From Janibacter alkaliphilus (GTDB lineage: Bacteria > Actinomycetota > Actinomycetes > Actinomycetales > Dermatophilaceae): a stretch of DNA of 64,000 nucleotides. The notes beneath the pieces were generated by a model. The model had not been told where the DNA came from. It saw only the letters and a list, made by a program, of their open reading frames with translations, and did no database searches. Location: contig NZ_JACBZX010000001.1 of the NCBI RefSeq assembly GCF_013408565.1, forward strand, positions 992,001-1,056,000, written 5' to 3'. Positions within the stretch are counted from its first letter, which is position 1, and each line of letters begins with the position of its first letter. A program made the translations under genes and the position numbers. Shown here piece after piece: positions 1-8,158 of the stretch.

Positions 1-213
1 GTCCTTCGGCGGCGCCGCGGTGGTCAGCTGGTCCAGCAGCCGCTGCGTGCTCGCCGCCACCTCCTCGACGGCGGCGTCGAAAGCCTCCTGGTTGGCCTGC
101 GACGGCTTGCTCGACCCGCTGACCTTGCGCACGTACTGCAGCGCGGCGGCACGCACCTCGTCGCTGGTCGCGGGGGGCTCGAAGTTGTGGAGCTGGCGGA
201 TGTTGCGGCACAT
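1..213 (-). CDS. DUF2277 family protein (3' end outside window)
   Basis: The reading frame starts at the ATG at 213 and runs off the left edge after 71 codons. The product begins MCRNIRQLHNFEPPAT and continues with EVRAAALQYVRKVSG and a QEAFDAAVEEVAAS segment, which is the typical pattern of the small DUF2277 family (about 80-90 residues). The MCRNIR opening with an early Cys is the family hallmark and fixes the start. The function of this family is not established. The gene is divergent from the NAD(P)-binding protein at 359, with about 145 bp between them that show no clear element. Confidence 0.8.
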   Translation of the reverse strand, partial: MCRNIRQLHNFEPPATSDEVRAAALQYVRKVSGSSKPSQANQEAFDAAVEEVAASTQRLLDQLTTAAPPKD

Positions 214-358
214 GCCCTCCAGTGTCCTCCCCAGCACCGACGGCGCCACCCGACCGGCCGCGCCGGGGCCTCTGCACGAGCGGCGACGACCGGTGCGCAC
301 CGTCCACGTCACGGTCTCCCCCTTCAGCGCTGTCGCACCCCCGTGACAGTGTGGAGAC

Positions 359-1003
359 ATGGCACGCATCGCAGTCTTCGGAGGCCACGGCAAGGTGGCT
401 ATGCTCGCTCACCCGCTGCTCGTCGGCGACGGTCACCAGGTGAGCGCGATCATCCGCAACCCGGACCACGCCGACGAGGTGCTCGCGACCGGCGCGGAGC
501 CGGTGGTCGCCGACGTCGAGCAGCTGAGCACCGAGGAGCTCACCGAGCTGCTCACCGGCTACGACGCCGTCGTCTGGTCCGCCGGCGCCGGCGGCGGCAG
601 CCCGGAGCGCACCCGGGCGGTCGACCAGGACGCCGCGATCCGCTCGATGGACGCGGCGAAGGGGGCCGGCGCCGACCGTTACGTCATGGTCAGCTACCTC
701 GGCGCCGGGCCCGACCACGGCGTGCCGGAGGACAACCCCTTCTGGCACTACGCCGAGGCCAAGGCGGCCGCGGACAGCCACCTCAAGGGCTCCGACCTCA
801 CCTGGACCATCCTCGGCCCGAGCAGCCTCACCCTCGAGGAGCCGACCGGCCGGATCAGCGTCACCGACCAGGCCGGCGAGGTCTCCCGCGGCAACGTCGC
901 CGAGGTCATCCGCACCGTGCTGGCCGGCGACGGGGTCGCCGCGCACCGGTTCGTCGAGTTCGTCGACGGGGACACCCCGATCGCGGAGGTCTTCACCGCC
1001 TGA
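359..1003 (+). CDS. NAD(P)H-binding Rossmann-fold protein (atypical SDR)
   Basis: A 214-residue single-domain protein that opens with IAVFGGHGKVAM, a glycine-rich dinucleotide-binding loop like that of YwnB-type atypical short-chain dehydrogenases. VVWSAGAGG follows strand 4, and YVMVSYLGA and HYAEAKAAAD correspond to the catalytic-region helix (Y and K present, spaced as Y-x-x-x-K). A GGAG lies just before the ATG. It probably acts as a cytosolic NAD(P)-linked oxidoreductase or NmrA-like sensor; the substrate cannot be read from sequence. It ends three bases before the convergent flavohemoglobin gene. Confidence 0.8.
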   Translation: MARIAVFGGHGKVAMLAHPLLVGDGHQVSAIIRNPDHADEVLATGAEPVVADVEQLSTEELTELLTGYDAVVWSAGAGGGSPERTRAVDQDAAIRSMDAAKGAGADRYVMVSYLGAGPDHGVPEDNPFWHYAEAKAAADSHLKGSDLTWTILGPSSLTLEEPTGRISVTDQAGEVSRGNVAEVIRTVLAGDGVAAHRFVEFVDGDTPIAEVFTA

Positions 1004-1006
1004 GGC

Positions 1007-2218
1007 TCACGCGACGTCGGCCTGCCAGATGTCCGGCCCGAAGACCTCGTACTGGATGTCGGCCGGGGCGACCCCGCGGGCGAGCAGCTGCTCGCGCACG
1101 TGCTGCATGAAGGGCATCGGTCCGCACAGGTAGTAGAGCGCGTCCTCCGGCAGGTCGACGTGCGCGAGATCGAGGTAGCCGGGGTGCACCCGCGCGGCCG
1201 GATCGGAGGCCTCGGCCGGCGGCTCCTCGTACCAGTAGTGCAGCTGGGCCGAGGGCAGCACCTGCACGTCGTGCTCGATCTGCCAGCGCAGCGGCACGCT
1301 GGCCGGCGTCGAGTCGGCGTGCAGCATGACGAAGGGCAGCGTCGAACCGGCCCGGGCCAGATGGGAGAGCATCCCGGCCATCGGCGTGATCCCCACCCCG
1401 GCGGAGGCGAAGACGACCGGACGTCCGCCGTCGTCGAGCACGATCGCCCCGTAGGGCGAGGAGAGCGTCAGCTCCTGCCCCTCGACGAGATCGTCGCAGA
1501 GCAGGTTGGAGACCTCGCCGTCCGGTGCGTCCTGGCCGTGCACCCGCTTGACCGTGATCTGCCGGTGCTCGCCGTCGTCCGCGGCGGTGAGGCTGTACTG
1601 CCGCGGCTGGTGGGTCCCGTCGGGCATGGCCACCTGGGCGCTGACGTACTGGCCGGGCAGCGAGGCGCGGACCAGCCGGTGGTCGGCCCGGCGCAGCACG
1701 AAGGTGACCACCTCGGCGCTCTCCTCGATCCGCCGCTGCACCGTCCAGGGTCGCCAGACCGTCTCCGGGGAGGCGCCACGGGCCGAGTAGAGCCCGCGCT
1801 CGATGTTGATCAGGGCGTTCGCCATCAACCAGTACACCTCGTCCCAGGCCGCCGCGACCTCCGCGGTGACCGCGTCGCCGAGGACGTCACCGATCGCCCA
1901 CATGAGGTGCTCGTGCACGATCGGGTACTGGTCGGGCCGGATGCCCAGCGAGGCGTGCTTGTGCGCGATCCGCGCCATCATCGCCTCCGGGCTGCTGCCC
2001 GGGTGCTCCAGCAGGTACGTCGCGTAGGCGGCCACCGATCCGGCGAGGGCGACGGGCTGCTCCCCGGCGGCCTGGTTACCGCGGTTGAAGACCCCGTCCA
2101 GCAGCTCGGGACGGGCGGCGAACATGTGGCCGTAGAAGCGGCGGGCGATCTCGACGATGTGCTCGCCGACGACCGGCAGGGTCGCCTCGATGATCGGGCG
2201 GGACGTCTCGGACAGCAC
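1007..2218 (-). CDS. hmp: flavohemoglobin, nitric oxide dioxygenase
   Basis: The 403-residue product has the two-part layout of flavohemoglobins. The N-terminal globin (about 1-140) carries the proximal heme His in RIAHKHASLGI (His88). The FAD/NAD reductase part has RQYSL for FAD binding, GVGITPM for the nicotinamide pocket and a C-terminal GPMPFMQ segment. The family converts NO plus O2 to nitrate using NAD(P)H and protects against nitrosative stress. I chose the GTG at 2218 because AAGGAG stands seven bases upstream and the product then begins where homologues do. A longer in-frame extension upstream has no family similarity. A short inverted repeat lies 39 bp upstream of the start. Confidence 0.93.
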   Translation of the reverse strand: MLSETSRPIIEATLPVVGEHIVEIARRFYGHMFAARPELLDGVFNRGNQAAGEQPVALAGSVAAYATYLLEHPGSSPEAMMARIAHKHASLGIRPDQYPIVHEHLMWAIGDVLGDAVTAEVAAAWDEVYWLMANALINIERGLYSARGASPETVWRPWTVQRRIEESAEVVTFVLRRADHRLVRASLPGQYVSAQVAMPDGTHQPRQYSLTAADDGEHRQITVKRVHGQDAPDGEVSNLLCDDLVEGQELTLSSPYGAIVLDDGGRPVVFASAGVGITPMAGMLSHLARAGSTLPFVMLHADSTPASVPLRWQIEHDVQVLPSAQLHYWYEEPPAEASDPAARVHPGYLDLAHVDLPEDALYYLCGPMPFMQHVREQLLARGVAPADIQYEVFGPDIWQADVA

Positions 2219-2256
2219 GGCAGGGCTCCTTCGCTCCGGGGATGGCTCAGCCACCG

Positions 2257-2273
2257 TACTATGCTCCGTAGTA
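2257..2273. promoter_or_regulatory. candidate operator between hmp and the MFS exporter
   Basis: TACTA at 2257-2261 and TAGTA at 2269-2273 form a perfect 5-bp inverted repeat separated by seven bases, in an otherwise GC-rich intergenic region. The AT-rich arms upstream of hmp suit a dimeric repressor site overlapping the hmp promoter. The regulator is unknown; no NsrR-like gene lies nearby. Confidence 0.4.
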
Positions 2274-2420
2274 GTCGCGGAGGGTCTCCGTCGGCCGAGG
2301 CCGGGTCGGCTCACCGTCGGGACTGGTCCTGGAGCGGGGCCTGGCGGCTGGTCCTGGAGGCTGGTCCTGGGGCGCTGGGTTTCATGGAGGCTGAGCCGGG
2401 GTGTGGGAAGAATCGAGTTG

Positions 2421-3950
2421 GTGCGGGCCTGTCCGCTCCCGCACCATGAGGAGGTGACCGCACCCTCCACCCAGGCGCCCCACCCCGGCGCCGACCCCGC
2501 GGGGTCCACCGACCCCCGCACCACGATCATCCTGCGCACGCTCACCGTCGCGGCCTTCGTCGTGATCCTCAACGAGACGATCATGAACAACGCGCTGCCG
2601 CGGCTGATGGCCCACTTCGAGGTGCCGGCGACCACCGCGCAGTGGCTGTCCACCTCCTTCATGCTCACCATGGCCGTGGTCATCCCGACCAGCGGCTGGC
2701 TGCTGCAGCGGCTCGGGGTGCGCGGCACCTTCGTGCTCGCGATGAGCCTCTTCACCGCCGGCACCGCGCTGGCCTCGGCGGCGCCCACCTTCGAGGTGCT
2801 CATCGGCGCCCGGGTCGTGCAGGCCAGCGGCACCGCGGTGATGATCCCGCTGCTGATGACCACGCTGATGAACCTCGTCCCGGAGAACGACCGGGGCCGG
2901 GTCATGGGCAACGTCTCGCTGGTCATCGCCGTCGCCCCGGCGATGGGGCCGGCCGTCTCCGGGCTGCTGCTGCAGATCGGCAGCTGGCGGCTGATCTTCC
3001 TCGCCGTGCTGCCGATCGCCGCGATCGCGCTCGCCATCGGGATGCGCCTGCTGCCCCGGATCGAGGAGAGCGGTCGCACCCGCCTCGACCTGCTCAGCCT
3101 GCTGCTGTCGGCGGTCGGCTTCGGCGGTCTCATCTACGGGCTGTCCTCGCTGGGCGGCGGCCACGGCAGCGCCGACGAGCCCGCCCCCGAGCCGGTCGTC
3201 GACCCGCCGGTGGCCATCGCCGTGTCGGTGCTGGCGCTGGCCCTCTTCGCCTGGCGGCAGATCCGGCTGCAGCGCGGCGCCGACCCGCTGCTCGACCTGC
3301 GGGCCTTCACCTACGGCGGGTACACGGCCGCCTTCGGCACGATGTGCCTGAGCTTCATGGCCTTCCTCGCGACGATCATCCTGCTGCCGATCCACCTGCA
3401 GCAGGTGCTCAGCCTGAGCACCCTGACCACCGGGCTGCTGCTCATCCCCGGCGGCCTCGCGATGGGTCTGCTCGGCCCGACCGTCGGTCGCGCCTACGAC
3501 CGGTACGGGGCGCCCCGGCTGGTGCTGCCGGGCACGGTCGCGATGACCCTCATGCTCGGCCTGCTCGCGCTGCTGGCACCGGTGGCCGACGCGTGGCTGA
3601 TCCTCGTGCTGCACGTCTGCCTGTCGCTGGCGCTGGCGATGACCTTCACCCCGCTCTTCACCGCCGGGCTGGGGTCGCTGCCGAGCCACCTCTACTCGCA
3701 CGGATCGGCCATCCTCGGCTCGCTGCAGCAGGTCGCCGGGGCCGCCGGGACCGCGCTGTCCATCGCCGTGATGTCGCTCGTCGCCGGATCCCTGGTCGAC
3801 AGTGGCGAACCCGGCCCTGACGAGCTGGCCGTCGGGATGCGCGCGAGCTTCGGGGTGCTCGCGGCGGTCGGGCTGCTCGCGATCGCCTGCGCCACCCGGG
3901 TGCGCACCCCGCCGCCGGGCACCGAGCGCTCCGACGCACCCACCCACTGA
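2421..3950 (+). CDS. MFS drug exporter, DHA2 (EmrB/QacA) type
   Basis: A hydrophobic protein of about 509 residues with roughly 14 predicted membrane segments. Near the N-terminus is LNETIMNNALPRLM, the loop-1 motif of the DHA2 family (14 transmembrane segments, proton-driven multidrug export), followed by QWLSTSFMLTMAVVIP and RVVQASGTAVMIPLL. The start is uncertain. GTG at 2421 has GGGAAG about ten bases upstream; GTG at 2454 abuts GAGGAG with no spacing and would lose 11 residues. Conserved sequence begins only after both. It is divergent from hmp, so export could be co-regulated with nitrosative stress, but the substrate is unknown. Confidence 0.85.
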   Translation: MRACPLPHHEEVTAPSTQAPHPGADPAGSTDPRTTIILRTLTVAAFVVILNETIMNNALPRLMAHFEVPATTAQWLSTSFMLTMAVVIPTSGWLLQRLGVRGTFVLAMSLFTAGTALASAAPTFEVLIGARVVQASGTAVMIPLLMTTLMNLVPENDRGRVMGNVSLVIAVAPAMGPAVSGLLLQIGSWRLIFLAVLPIAAIALAIGMRLLPRIEESGRTRLDLLSLLLSAVGFGGLIYGLSSLGGGHGSADEPAPEPVVDPPVAIAVSVLALALFAWRQIRLQRGADPLLDLRAFTYGGYTAAFGTMCLSFMAFLATIILLPIHLQQVLSLSTLTTGLLLIPGGLAMGLLGPTVGRAYDRYGAPRLVLPGTVAMTLMLGLLALLAPVADAWLILVLHVCLSLALAMTFTPLFTAGLGSLPSHLYSHGSAILGSLQQVAGAAGTALSIAVMSLVAGSLVDSGEPGPDELAVGMRASFGVLAAVGLLAIACATRVRTPPPGTERSDAPTH

Positions 3951-3977
3951 GCCGGGGCGCGTCCCCTTCCCCTCTGC

Positions 3978-4345
3978 TGCGCAACTGCCCGGGCAGTTGC
4001 GCAAGGGGGGCGAAGTTTGCCCGGGCAGTTGCGCAAGGGGGTGCAGAGCTCACCCGGGCGAACGCGTCCCACGTCGCCGGTGGAGGTGACCGCACGCGCC
4101 CCAGCGCGTCGACATACCTCCACCCGCCGGGCACCCATCCCCGGTGGAGGTGATCGCACGCGCCCCAGCGCGCCGGGATACCTCCACCCGCCAGGCACCC
4201 CTTCCGCGACGGAGGCGACCGCTCGCAACTGCCCGGGCAGTTGCGCGGGGGTGACATTTGCCCGGGCAGTTGCGCGCAGGAGGTCCGGAGTGTGCCCGGG
4301 CAGTTGCGCAGGGGGAGTGTAGTTTCCCGGGCAGCTGCGCAGAGG
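3978..4345. repeat. phased CCCGGG-palindrome repeat array, locus A
   Basis: This 436-bp gene-free stretch (3951-4386) holds two full palindromes with core GCAACTGCCCGGGCAGTTGC, at 3981-4000 (perfect inverted symmetry extends over 3978-4003) and 4225-4244. Each is followed by single right-hand arms of the form TTTGCCCGGGCAGTTGCGC. The CCCGGG centres lie at 3988, 4020, 4053 (degenerate), then 4232, 4261, 4295 and 4326, so spacings are 29-34 bp. The same family, in opposite orientation, fills the intergenic region at 27631-27877. The two sub-arrays here are separated by the hairpin element at 4079-4188. Confidence 0.9.
4079..4188. repeat. two tandem 64-bp nested hairpins
   Basis: GGTGGAGGT (4079-4087) pairs with ACCTCCACC (4116-4124). 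The same pair recurs 64 bp later at 4143-4151 and 4180-4188. Inside each lies a second stem, CGCGC-CCCA-GCGCG. The copies differ at a few loop positions but keep both stems, which suggests the folded form matters. A truncated third relative, GGAGGCGACCGCT, begins near 4211. The element sits inside the palindrome array and resembles a REP- or MITE-like unit. Confidence 0.75.
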
Positions 4346-4386
4346 GCGTGGGGGACCGACTTGACCGGGCCGGACAGAATGCCGGT

Positions 4387-6069
4387 GTGAAGCCCAACGA
4401 GCTCGAGAAGCAGACGACCGCGATCATCCTCGTCGCCGGTCCCGACGCCATCGGGCGGCTGGTCGACTCGGTCAGCCGCCGCTACTCGGCGGAGTACACC
4501 GTGCGCTCCTTCGGCACCAAGGCCTCGGCCCTGGTCGGCATGGCCGACATCATCGGCGGCGGCGGCGACATCGCGCTCATCGGCGCCGACCCCGACCTGC
4601 CCGACGGGCACGGCCTGGACCTGCTCGCCAAGGCGCACCGGCTCGTGCCCACCGCCCGCCGGGTGCTCATGCTCTCCGACTGGGCCAACCAGTTCGACGA
4701 CCGGATCCGCAACGCCTCCTCCGACGGCCAGCTCGACGCCTACCTCGGCGTGCCGCGCGGCACCCGCGACGAGGAGTTCCACGCGGCCGTCTCCGAGATC
4801 CTCTCCGAGTGGGCCTGGACCTCCCAGGCGGTCACCGTCGACGGCCTGCAGATCGTCAGCAACGTCGACACCCCCGAGCTCGCCCGGATCATCGACGTGC
4901 TGCAGCGGATGGGCATGCCCTACCGCCGCTACATGCAGGACTCCGAGGTCGGCGAGGAGATCATCGAGCAGACCGGCACCGACGACCCGCGCTTCCCGCT
5001 CTTCCGCACCTTCCTCGGCGACGTGCTGCAGGACCCGAGCATCGCCGACATCGGCGCCCTGATGTACGGCCGGATCGAGCACCTCGACGCCGACCACGTC
5101 GCCGACCTGCTCATCGTCGGTGCCGGCCCGGCCGGGCTCGCCGCCGCGGTCTACGGCGCCTCCGAGGGACTGGGCACCGTCGTCGTGGAGAGCGAGGCGA
5201 TCGGCGGCCAGGCCGGCACCAGCTCGATGATCCGCAACTACCTCGGCTTCCCGCGCGGGGTCACCGGGATGCGGCTGGCCCAGCGCGCCCGCATCCAGGC
5301 CACCCGCTTCGGCACCCGGTTCTTCGCCGGCACCGCCGCCTGCGACCTCGTCCCGGGCCACGACGGCGCCCCGCACACCGTGCGGATGGAGGACGGCGCC
5401 GTGCTGCGCGCCCGCTCGGTCGTCGTCGCCACCGGCGCCCAGTACCGCCGCCTCATGGTCGACCCGATCGAGGAGAGGGTCGGCGCCGGCGTCCACTACG
5501 GCGCCGCCACCAGCGTCGCCCGGGAGACCTCCGGCCGCGACGTCTACGTCGTCGGCGGCGGCAACTCGGCCGGGCAGGCGGCGATCCACCTGGCCCGCTT
5601 CGCCCGGACGGTCACCATCGTCATCCGCCGCCCCGACCTCACCTCGACGATGTCGGAGTACCTCATCCGGGAGATCAACGGCACCGGCAACATCACCGTG
5701 CGCCCCGGCACCGAGGTCGTCGACGGCTGCGGCGAGGGCCGGCTCGAGGGGATCACGCTGCGCGACCGGGAGAGCGGCGCCGTCGAGGAGGTGGACTGCT
5801 CGGCGCTGATGCTGCTGCTCGGCGCCGACCCGTGCACCGACTGGCTCACCGACAGCATCTGCATCGCCGACGACGGCTTCGTCCTCACCGGCCGCGAGGT
5901 GCCCCAGGAGAAGTGGGTGGACGGCCTGCCGCCGGAGTCCCTGGCCACGAACATCCCGGGCATCTTCGCCGTCGGCGACATCCGCAAGGGCTCGATGAAG
6001 CGGGTCGCCGCCGCCACCGGCGAGGGCGCCGCGGTCGTCCCGCTCGTGCACGCCCACCTCGGTGCCTGA
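4387..6069 (+). CDS. fused receiver-like / thioredoxin-reductase-like flavoprotein
   Basis: The product has 560 residues in three parts. Residues 1-135 resemble a response-regulator receiver (GADPDLPDGHGLDLL around the phosphoacceptor region), but the N-terminal acidic pair is missing. Residues about 150-230 look like a thioredoxin-fold linker (VDTPELARIIDVLQRMGMPYR). From about 235 a thioredoxin-reductase-type FAD/NAD(P) oxidoreductase follows, with LIVGAGPAGLAAAVYG, IGGQAG, VVGGGNSAGQAA and a C-terminal IFAVGDIR. The CxxC disulfide of true thioredoxin reductases is not present (YGAATSVA stands there), so its electron acceptor is probably not thioredoxin itself. The GTG at 4387 is the only start close to the conserved N-terminus. 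The downstream DUF2971 gene follows with no gap. Confidence 0.85.
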   Translation: MKPNELEKQTTAIILVAGPDAIGRLVDSVSRRYSAEYTVRSFGTKASALVGMADIIGGGGDIALIGADPDLPDGHGLDLLAKAHRLVPTARRVLMLSDWANQFDDRIRNASSDGQLDAYLGVPRGTRDEEFHAAVSEILSEWAWTSQAVTVDGLQIVSNVDTPELARIIDVLQRMGMPYRRYMQDSEVGEEIIEQTGTDDPRFPLFRTFLGDVLQDPSIADIGALMYGRIEHLDADHVADLLIVGAGPAGLAAAVYGASEGLGTVVVESEAIGGQAGTSSMIRNYLGFPRGVTGMRLAQRARIQATRFGTRFFAGTAACDLVPGHDGAPHTVRMEDGAVLRARSVVVATGAQYRRLMVDPIEERVGAGVHYGAATSVARETSGRDVYVVGGGNSAGQAAIHLARFARTVTIVIRRPDLTSTMSEYLIREINGTGNITVRPGTEVVDGCGEGRLEGITLRDRESGAVEEVDCSALMLLLGADPCTDWLTDSICIADDGFVLTGREVPQEKWVDGLPPESLATNIPGIFAVGDIRKGSMKRVAAATGEGAAVVPLVHAHLGA

Positions 6070-6073
6070 CCCG

Positions 6074-7054
6074 ATGACCGGCAACGTCGACGCCGTGGAC
6101 CCCGACGACCTCGTCTGGCACTACACCGACGGCCACGGGCTGATCTCGATCCTCTCCGGCCACGCGCTGTGGGCGACCTCGTCGGCCTTCCTCAACGACC
6201 GCCAGGAGATCGCCCTCGGCGGCGATCTCGTCGCCCGACGCATCCGCGAGCTCGCCGACGGCGACGACAGCGGCGTGCTGGCCCGGCTCGCCGCGAAGGT
6301 GACGACCTCGACCGAGCACGGGGAGGGTCCCGGCACGGCCGACTTCTACATCCTCTCGGCCAGCCGGCACCATGACTCGCTGGCGATGTGGCGGCTCTAC
6401 GGCGGGGCGGCCGAGTCCTACGCCATCGGCCTCGACCCCGCTGCCCCGCTGGCGGTGCTCGGCGACGCCGACCTCCCCGTCGGCCGCGAGAACGGCCTCT
6501 ACCTGCACCACGAGCCGTGGCAGCCGGTGCGCTACCAGGAGGCCGAGCAGATCGCGCTCGTCGACGGGGTCGTCCAGGCCCTGCCCGGCATCCTCGAGCG
6601 GCTGGGGCCGGTCGCCCGCGACCAGGCGTTCGACCCCCAGCAGCCTCCGTCGCCCGAGCTCGGCCACCAGATCGAGCGGCTCCTCGACGACATCCAGGAG
6701 ATGCTCTTCCTCATCAAGCACCCGGGGTTCGTGGACGAGCGGGAGTCGCGCTACGGGGTCGTCCTGGTCACCGGGGGCCGCGAGCGCCCCAGCATCCCGG
6801 AGATCGAGGCCCGGCTCCTCTCCTACCGCCCCACGGCCTACGGGATCGCGCCCTTCGTCCGGCTCACCGGCGGCGACCCGGCGGGCGGGCCACGCGGGCA
6901 GGTGCGGCCCGACCCGTCGCCGCTGCCGGTCCGGGCGGTCGCCATCTCCCCGTCGCCGAACGGGCCGGAGTCGACCGCCTCGCTGCGACGGCTGCTCGTA
7001 CGGCACGGCTACGACGTGCCGGTGCTGCGCTCGGGCATCCCCTTCCGCGGCTGA
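6074..7054 (+). CDS. DUF2971 family protein
   Basis: A product of about 326 residues with the N-terminal pattern of DUF2971 proteins: LVWHYTDGHGLISIL, then LWATSSAFLNDRQE, and later ILSASRHHDSLAMWRLYG. The family has no settled biochemical role; such proteins often stand alone or in variable islands. The ATG at 6074 lies five bases after the upstream flavoprotein stop; a GTG at 6062 would overlap it. Neither has a clear ribosome binding site, so translation is probably coupled to the upstream gene. The pairing with the receiver/TrxR fusion may be functional but is not proven. Confidence 0.75.
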   Translation: MTGNVDAVDPDDLVWHYTDGHGLISILSGHALWATSSAFLNDRQEIALGGDLVARRIRELADGDDSGVLARLAAKVTTSTEHGEGPGTADFYILSASRHHDSLAMWRLYGGAAESYAIGLDPAAPLAVLGDADLPVGRENGLYLHHEPWQPVRYQEAEQIALVDGVVQALPGILERLGPVARDQAFDPQQPPSPELGHQIERLLDDIQEMLFLIKHPGFVDERESRYGVVLVTGGRERPSIPEIEARLLSYRPTAYGIAPFVRLTGGDPAGGPRGQVRPDPSPLPVRAVAISPSPNGPESTASLRRLLVRHGYDVPVLRSGIPFRG

Positions 7055-7060
7055 CCCGCC

Positions 7061-8032
7061 TCAGGCCTTGGCGTCGCCGGTGACCTGCTCGACGAAGGCG
7101 ATGACCGCCGCCTCCATCTGGGCCAGCCCCGGCTCCTCCAGCGGCAGGTGGCCGGCGCCCTCGAGGTGCTCCACGCTGACCGGGACCTTGGTGATCTGGT
7201 CCAGCACCGGCGTGCTCACCTCGTAGGGGGTCCACCGGTCCTCCGCGGGCTGGGTGAGCAGCACCGGGCAGGCGTCGAAGTCGGCCGGCTCCACCGCGGG
7301 CACATAGGTGATGTAGTCGGCGAGGAAGCGCAGGCTGACCCAGTTGCCGGCCGAGCTGCGGTCCTTGGCGAGCAGCCGCATCGCGTCCTTGTCGTTGACC
7401 AGCGCGCTCATCTTGCCGGCGAGCGACATCGGGTAGGGGATCGTGCCCAGCGGGGTGGGGCCGAGGAGCTTCATCGCCGGGCCGCCGACCCGGGAGGTGA
7501 CGATGTCGTGAGCGGTGGCGTCGAAGACCGACTGCACCCGCTGGTCGAGGAAGGTCATCCCGACGATCCCGGCGATCGAGCCCTTCGGCGCGGCCGCGGC
7601 CACGTGGTAGGTGAGCATCCCGCCGGCGCTGAGCCCGTAGAGCACCACCGGGCGGCCGTCGTCCTCCTCGGCGAGCAGGTCGAGCACCAGCTGCACCCAG
7701 TCGTCGTAGGTCGGGGTGGCGCCCTCGGCGACGTCGGTCAGGCCGTAGCCGAGGTTGTCGACGGCGACGACGTCGTAGCCGGCCCGGGCCAGCGGCGCCC
7801 CGAGGATGAGGCTCATCTGCCGGCCGTTGGTGCCGACCCCGTGGTGCAGCAGCACCCGCACGGCGGCGTCCGGGTTGCGGTAGCGGTCCAGGTGGACCTC
7901 GTGCCCGCGCCAGCGCCAGCGCTCCTCGGTGGGCTCCTGCTCCGGCTCGGTCAGCCGAAGCCGCTCGGGCAGGAACTCCTGCAGGTCCCGCCAGGTCTGC
8001 TGGTCACGGTAGGTGCGCGGTGTCGTCGTCAT
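7061..8032 (-). CDS. alpha/beta hydrolase
   Basis: The 323-residue product has the alpha/beta-hydrolase order: LLHHGVGTNGRQM (oxyanion HG region), GYDVVAVDNLGYGLTD, nucleophile elbow YGLSAGGM (Ser in G-L-S-A-G), a late acid region PAEDRWTPYE and catalytic His in EGAGHLPLEEPG. No signal peptide is visible, so it is probably a cytosolic esterase or lipase-like enzyme of unknown substrate. The ATG at 8032 has GGGAG nine bases upstream. It converges on the DUF2971 gene with a six-base gap. Confidence 0.85.
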   Translation of the reverse strand: MTTTPRTYRDQQTWRDLQEFLPERLRLTEPEQEPTEERWRWRGHEVHLDRYRNPDAAVRVLLHHGVGTNGRQMSLILGAPLARAGYDVVAVDNLGYGLTDVAEGATPTYDDWVQLVLDLLAEEDDGRPVVLYGLSAGGMLTYHVAAAAPKGSIAGIVGMTFLDQRVQSVFDATAHDIVTSRVGGPAMKLLGPTPLGTIPYPMSLAGKMSALVNDKDAMRLLAKDRSSAGNWVSLRFLADYITYVPAVEPADFDACPVLLTQPAEDRWTPYEVSTPVLDQITKVPVSVEHLEGAGHLPLEEPGLAQMEAAVIAFVEQVTGDAKA

Positions 8033-8158
8033 GCCTCCACGCTCCCGCAGAACCCCACCTGACCCCATGGGCACGTGCCCACCGGCGCTCCCTCGCTCAG
8101 GCGCCGCGCACACCGCCGACGTGCGCCATCCGCGGGGACGACGCCCGGGACGCCCCGG

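Noticed and set aside
2219..3133. N-terminal extension of the flavohemoglobin
   Set aside because: It would run antisense through the MFS exporter and has no family similarity; AAGGAG supports the GTG at 2218.
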